Assembly (NCBI GenBank): GCA_022793875.1
Contig: JAAWDR010000025.1
Location: 1 to 56,657, forward strand
Direction: 5' to 3'
DNA length: 56,657 nucleotides
Source: Clostridia bacterium
GTDB taxonomy: Bacteria > Bacillota > Clostridia > TANB77 > CAG-508
Made by a program: the position numbers and the translations under genes. The notes below the pieces were generated by a model, which saw only the letters and a list, made by a program, of their open reading frames with translations, searched no databases and was not told the origin of the DNA. Position 1 is the stretch's first letter. Each line of letters starts with the position of its first letter. This document shows positions 54,801 to 56,657 of the stretch, piece after piece.

Positions 54801-56275
54801 TTAGCCTTTTCATTTAATTCTCTATATGTTAAACTTTGATTTTCAAATACCACTGCAATATTGTTAGGTGTTTTTTCTACTTGTTCTTCAAATAAATCAA
54901 CAATACCTTTATCTTTTGGATAATCTGTTTTAGTATTATTAAAATCATATAATAACTTATTTTTTTCTTCAACAGTTACTATATCAATATCTTTCATAAA
55001 GATATTGATATTATTTAATAATTGCTCAACAACATTTAATATTCTATTATGTGTAGAAATAATATCACTAGATGAGTATTTATCAATTAAATAATCATAA
55101 CACATTGTAAGATTTCCAGAATCATCATTATCATGAATATGAATATTAATACCACAAGATATTTGATTTGCTTCTACCCAGTGAACAGAGTATGGTAAAT
55201 CAATAGTTTTATCAATAGTCTTGGTTATTTGATAAGATATTAAATTATCATATAAATGAGGTACTGAATTATACTTATTTCTTAGGTTTTCTAATAAATA
55301 TTGATAAGGATATTTTTGATGTCTAAGCATTGAAAGTGAATCTTTTGCAATATTAGACACAAATTCTATAAATGTTGAATTATTATCAATTTTTATTTTC
55401 AAAGGAACAGTACTAATAAACATACCAGAAGTATTTTTTTCTTTAAAATTAGTTCTGTTTAAAATTGGAGTTCCTATTACAAATTCATCCAGATTTGATA
55501 CTCTACCAATATATAGAGCATAAACAGCCATAAAGAAGTTGAATACAGAAATCTTTTCCTTTGAACATAATTCACGTATTTTATCAACAATGCTTTTTGG
55601 CAATATAAATAATTCTCTTTTAGAATTACTACTATAAGTAGAAACATTTTTAAAAGAAGCGGGAAGAGAAGCAACATCAGGAATTGTCTCAAATCTATCA
55701 TTCCAGTATTGTTCATCTTTTTTAAATTTATCACTTAACAAATATTCTTTTTCAGATGCAATGTAATCTACATATGAAGGAATATTTGTATCAATTTCAA
55801 TATTATTTTTCAAATTTGCATAAATTCGCGCAATGCTACTACCAATTATAGCAATAGTAGCAGCATCAGAAATAATATGATGGGTATTTACAACAAATCC
55901 ACCATGTCCATTTGGAAGTCTGAATATTCTAAATTCGAAAAGTGGTGATTCTATCATGTTAAATGGAATATTAACCATTTCTTTTTCAATGTTTAATATT
56001 TCATCATTTGAATTTATATCAATTATTTCTAAATTAAGTTCTTTAAATTTACAAAAATATTGCTTTGGAATTGAATTTTCGATAAATAATCTTATTTGAA
56101 AACTTTCATTTAATTTGACAAATAAATTGATTGCTTTTTTGAATTTTTCGAAGTCTACTTCTTCATTTATTGTTAGGCTCCCACATATGTTATTGATTGC
56201 TGTTCCTTTGTAATATTCTTCCATATACCATATTGATTTTTGAGGGTTTGTTAAATCATATATTTTTTTATCCAT
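48824..56275 (-). CDS. Nonribosomal peptide synthetase, C-A-T-C-A-T-R
   Basis: 2483 residues, intact. C1 (about 5-430; HHIISDA at 132-138), A1 (about 465-945; YIIYTSGSTGKPKG near 602), T1 (Ser994 in LGGDSLSA), C2 (about 1045-1470; HHIISDG at 1174-1180), A2 (about 1495-1985; the same core near 1640), T2 (Ser2032 in LGGDSLSA) and a terminal thioester reductase (about 2105-2483; TGSTGFLG near 2113-2120 for NADPH, Tyr2281-x-x-x-Lys2285). An initial C domain usually adds an acyl group, and a reductase releases the chain as an aldehyde. The predicted product is therefore an N-acyl dipeptide aldehyde, the class known from gut Clostridia as protease inhibitors or pyrazinone precursors. By rough alignment the A-domain pockets read D-I-F-Q-I-A-G-V-F and D-V-W-Y-L-G-G-I-C; I do not assign substrates. 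No phosphopantetheinyl transferase or exporter is nearby. Confidence 0.95.
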   Translation of the reverse strand: MDKKIYDLTNPQKSIWYMEEYYKGTAINNICGSLTINEEVDFEKFKKAINLFVKLNESFQIRLFIENSIPKQYFCKFKELNLEIIDINSNDEILNIEKEMVNIPFNMIESPLFEFRIFRLPNGHGGFVVNTHHIISDAATIAIIGSSIARIYANLKNNIEIDTNIPSYVDYIASEKEYLLSDKFKKDEQYWNDRFETIPDVASLPASFKNVSTYSSNSKRELFILPKSIVDKIRELCSKEKISVFNFFMAVYALYIGRVSNLDEFVIGTPILNRTNFKEKNTSGMFISTVPLKIKIDNNSTFIEFVSNIAKDSLSMLRHQKYPYQYLLENLRNKYNSVPHLYDNLISYQITKTIDKTIDLPYSVHWVEANQISCGINIHIHDNDDSGNLTMCYDYLIDKYSSSDIISTHNRILNVVEQLLNNINIFMKDIDIVTVEEKNKLLYDFNNTKTDYPKDKGIVDLFEEQVEKTPNNIAVVFENQSLTYRELNEKANSLAHHLLEHSTTSDKIVGILLNRSLEMIISILAVLKSGKAYIPIDPDYPVDRILYMLEDSNCNLVLSVNEIYKKLNLQTNFINVSLNENAVYNNSTCNLNTKIDSNSLSYIIYTSGSTGKPKGVMLTHKGVTNLVNYCNNYIEYLKNNKYRTIVSVTTISFDIFFFESIISLQKGLKLVIANQNQQTIPRLLAELIEKENIEIIQTTPSRMKLLLDNIENEDCLNNLKYIILAGEQFPITLAERLRKIIGITLYNGYGPSETTVFSTLTDVTNVQNMTIGKPLDNTQIYIVNKDMNLCPIGISGEICISGDGVGNGYINKQELTDKSFISNPFNNNSLLYKTGDLGFYNSDGTITCLGRIDNQIKIRGLRIELEEIEKSILEMKEIKDCVVVKKQNDDGHEFLCAYYVKNSDVKVQNIRKKLQSSLTYYMIPQYFVELDTLPYTPNGKIDKKLLPMPKLENNTEIVIPTNEQEKILKEIFEDVLHQENISIEDDFFKLGGDSLSAINLSVKIYDKFNVQIGMKNIFNNPTIKLLSDLLKNINKSENMIEKAEQNEYYPASSAQKRIYFSCYGSEKNTTTYNIPGGIILDTIPDIDKLEKCFIELIKRHESFRTYFDIVDGNVVQKIIDNVDFKLNVSSANYKDLDFCFKNFVKPFNLKLAPLFRAQLVKFENDKCLLLFDMHHIISDGTSLKILIDELSSLYNNDNLEDLQLTYKDFAVWENNNIKSIMFDNSKNYWLSQFKDEVEPLNLPTNYPRPAEKSYKGSKVYTTLDLELTNKINELALNTKTTPYMILLCAYYILLFKYTMQDDIVVGSPVIGRDNLELSNIVGMFVNTLPLHIKINDNYQFNEFLEAVKELCLNSFENQSYPLDEIVNNLNITRDLSRNPLFDVLFTYQNGGLDNLNLGNIHSQYYISDTKISKFDLSLEVIPSDDVLNINFEYCTKLFNEDFIENLSDHYINILKVILNNNDIKISNIDMLFTEEKNRILHNFNKTQLEYPDNQNLVTLFKDIVAKYPNNIAVQIGEKSITYKELDQKSNTLALQILNKNVKKGDIIGVCINKSIELVISIWAILKAGCVYMPMYVGYPKDRLDYMIKNSNCKLLILNSTMKDIIDKKCEVIDIVGFEKIENTETFSFPFEIMPSDLAYIIYTSGSTGKPKGVQIMHKNLINYVLSFNELFKNISPKDKFLSSTNISFDVSIWELFLSILNGATLVLYTEEIINNILEYCRVIIDYKITTLYIPPNILEEVYTMLKNSKDVKISKLLVGVEPIKKSTLNKYYDLNPNIKIINGYGPTETTICSTALEYEKDEKNDDIVSIGRPIHNTNIYIVDKNTNIVPVGVPGELCISGNGVGCGYINNQAETDKHFVNNIFDDSSSLYKTGDLAKWNTDGTISYIARKDSQVKISGYRIELQEIDYTIMQYPSITKCLTIVYNTGKKTHLITYFTSDKNINTSDLSAYLQSKLAFYMVPSIYIQLEAFPLTVNGKIDKAKLPKPVIRAKNTYVAPVTELEKQLCILWQDLFNIDKIGIDDNFFELGGDSLSAIKFQVEALNQDLNISYSDIFKFPTIKLLAQKAENNLPSEQAVQENYDYTNINELLSSNDINNVPSNIKMREVKSILLTGSTGFLGAHILDNYLSSTKDGVIYCFVRRKNMGNPEERLQKTLEFYFGNKYDKMFGTRIKVVTADITIPDFGLNASDYEDLAKKVDVVINSAALVKHYGEYEQFNSINVLGTQRLIDFCKTFNKKLYHISTTSVSGMGLSENNIEQSEDVTYFSEKDLYKNQNLNNTYIRTKFEAEKLILENINSGLDACIFRMGNISNRYSDAKFQINVSENAFVNRIKSILKLQVIQEGFKAHATEFAPVDLCADAIIKVIKSNPRFTVFHIFNNNLISFIDIVKYLNELNIKLDFVSDEEFSARVNAFLKDSKLKSAVSGIVTDLDSNRLFNLNANILLNSDFSNLYLQEVGFVWPKINKKYISKYIEYFRNLGYFD

Positions 56276-56657
56276 ATTATCACTTTTACCTTTTTCCTTT
56301 TGTTATTTATACTCGAATTATATAGTTTTTTGAATTATTTTGCAATAGAAATATGATGTAAAAAAATGAAAAACATTAAACTATCTTATAATAAGTATAA
56401 TTTTTTTATTAAATTTTGGACAAATCAATTGTTACATTCGACTTTTTATTAAAATTAAATATCTTTAAAGTTGAAAGATTATGGATGTTATGTCTTGATA
56501 CCTGACACTTTTTTATTGATGGTTGGATACCCTCCTATAGAGCTATATTTTAGTATGTATCTTGTTCATTATGTTCAAAAAGAATTGTTAAAATAAGAAA
56601 ATGAGCCGCTTTCACTCAGGCCAAAATAGATACTTATATTTCTTTTGAATGAAATTC
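56276..56657. other. Upstream region of the NRPS
   Basis: No gene. The NRPS has only a weak AAAGG ribosome site. No strong promoter could be fixed by eye. Around 56491-56508 there is an imperfectly symmetric TGTC...GACA element (TGTCTTGATACCTGACAC) of the sort found in dispersed clostridial repeats, and an AGGAGGGTATCC sequence on the minus strand near 56529-56540 without a following open frame. Confidence 0.5.

Overview
The window is about 56.7 kb of very AT-rich DNA from a low-GC Gram-positive anaerobe, most likely an uncultivated gut-type member of the Clostridia. Evidence: purine-rich Shine-Dalgarno sites in front of most genes, TTGACA/TATAAT promoters, AGA-dominated arginine codons, DnaD/DnaI-type helicase loading, a Spo0A-family regulator, VanW and DUF378 proteins, and a prepilin N-terminus typical of Clostridia. 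I cannot name the genus from the sequence.

Layout. 1-2.3 kb is non-coding, extremely A-rich and holds a degenerate direct repeat. 2.3-5.6 kb has a hypothetical gene and gyrA. 5.6-11.2 kb, on the minus strand, has dnaD-dnaI and a separate operon for a reduced type IV secretion-like apparatus (VirD4-, VirB2-, VirB6- and PrgI-like). 11.3-11.9 kb has a DUF1858 gene and tRNA-Lys/Glu/Thr. 12-19 kb carries transposon debris, a small secreted protein, an FtsX-type ABC exporter and a GntR-controlled ABC-2 transporter. 19.4-24.5 kb has an SDR reductase, a carbohydrate-binding protein, an FAD-dependent oxidoreductase and a VanW protein. 24.56-33.57 kb is a decayed genomic island bounded by a copy of the 3' end of tRNA-Lys(CTT); it contains an IS481-type element, a secreted protein, an ECF sigma/anti-sigma pair, two receiver proteins (one Spo0A-like), three small Cro/CI regulators and an integrase remnant. 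33.7-44.7 kb is mostly housekeeping: CorA, CapA-like, DUF378, ABC-F, pilin-like adhesin, Tex and an HD-GYP response regulator. 45-46.9 kb is a LytTR/DUF3021/secreted-protein module flanked by imperfect repeats. 46.98-56.3 kb is a large NRPS (C-A-T-C-A-T-R) transcribed into a sensor histidine kinase.

The strongest unusual signal concerns decoding. Four AT-rich 'native' genes are split by a single extra base: dnaI, an ABC ATPase, a pilin-like protein and a LytTR regulator. In each one the in-frame codon at the break is CGG. Dropping the C restores the frame and puts glycine (GGN) there; in dnaI this is the invariant glycine of Walker A. Reading by eye, I found no other in-frame CGG in the roughly 13,000 codons of native genes here. 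CGG read as an ordinary in-frame codon appears only in a few GC-richer, apparently acquired genes. The simplest biological reading is +1 frameshifting at an unassigned or starved CGG codon (effectively CGGN = Gly). Assembly error is the main alternative. Other points worth a second look are the NRPS, predicted to release an N-acyl dipeptide aldehyde and co-transcribed with a kinase; two secretion-operon genes that seem to start with ATT; and an accessory Spo0A paralogue on the tRNA-Lys island.
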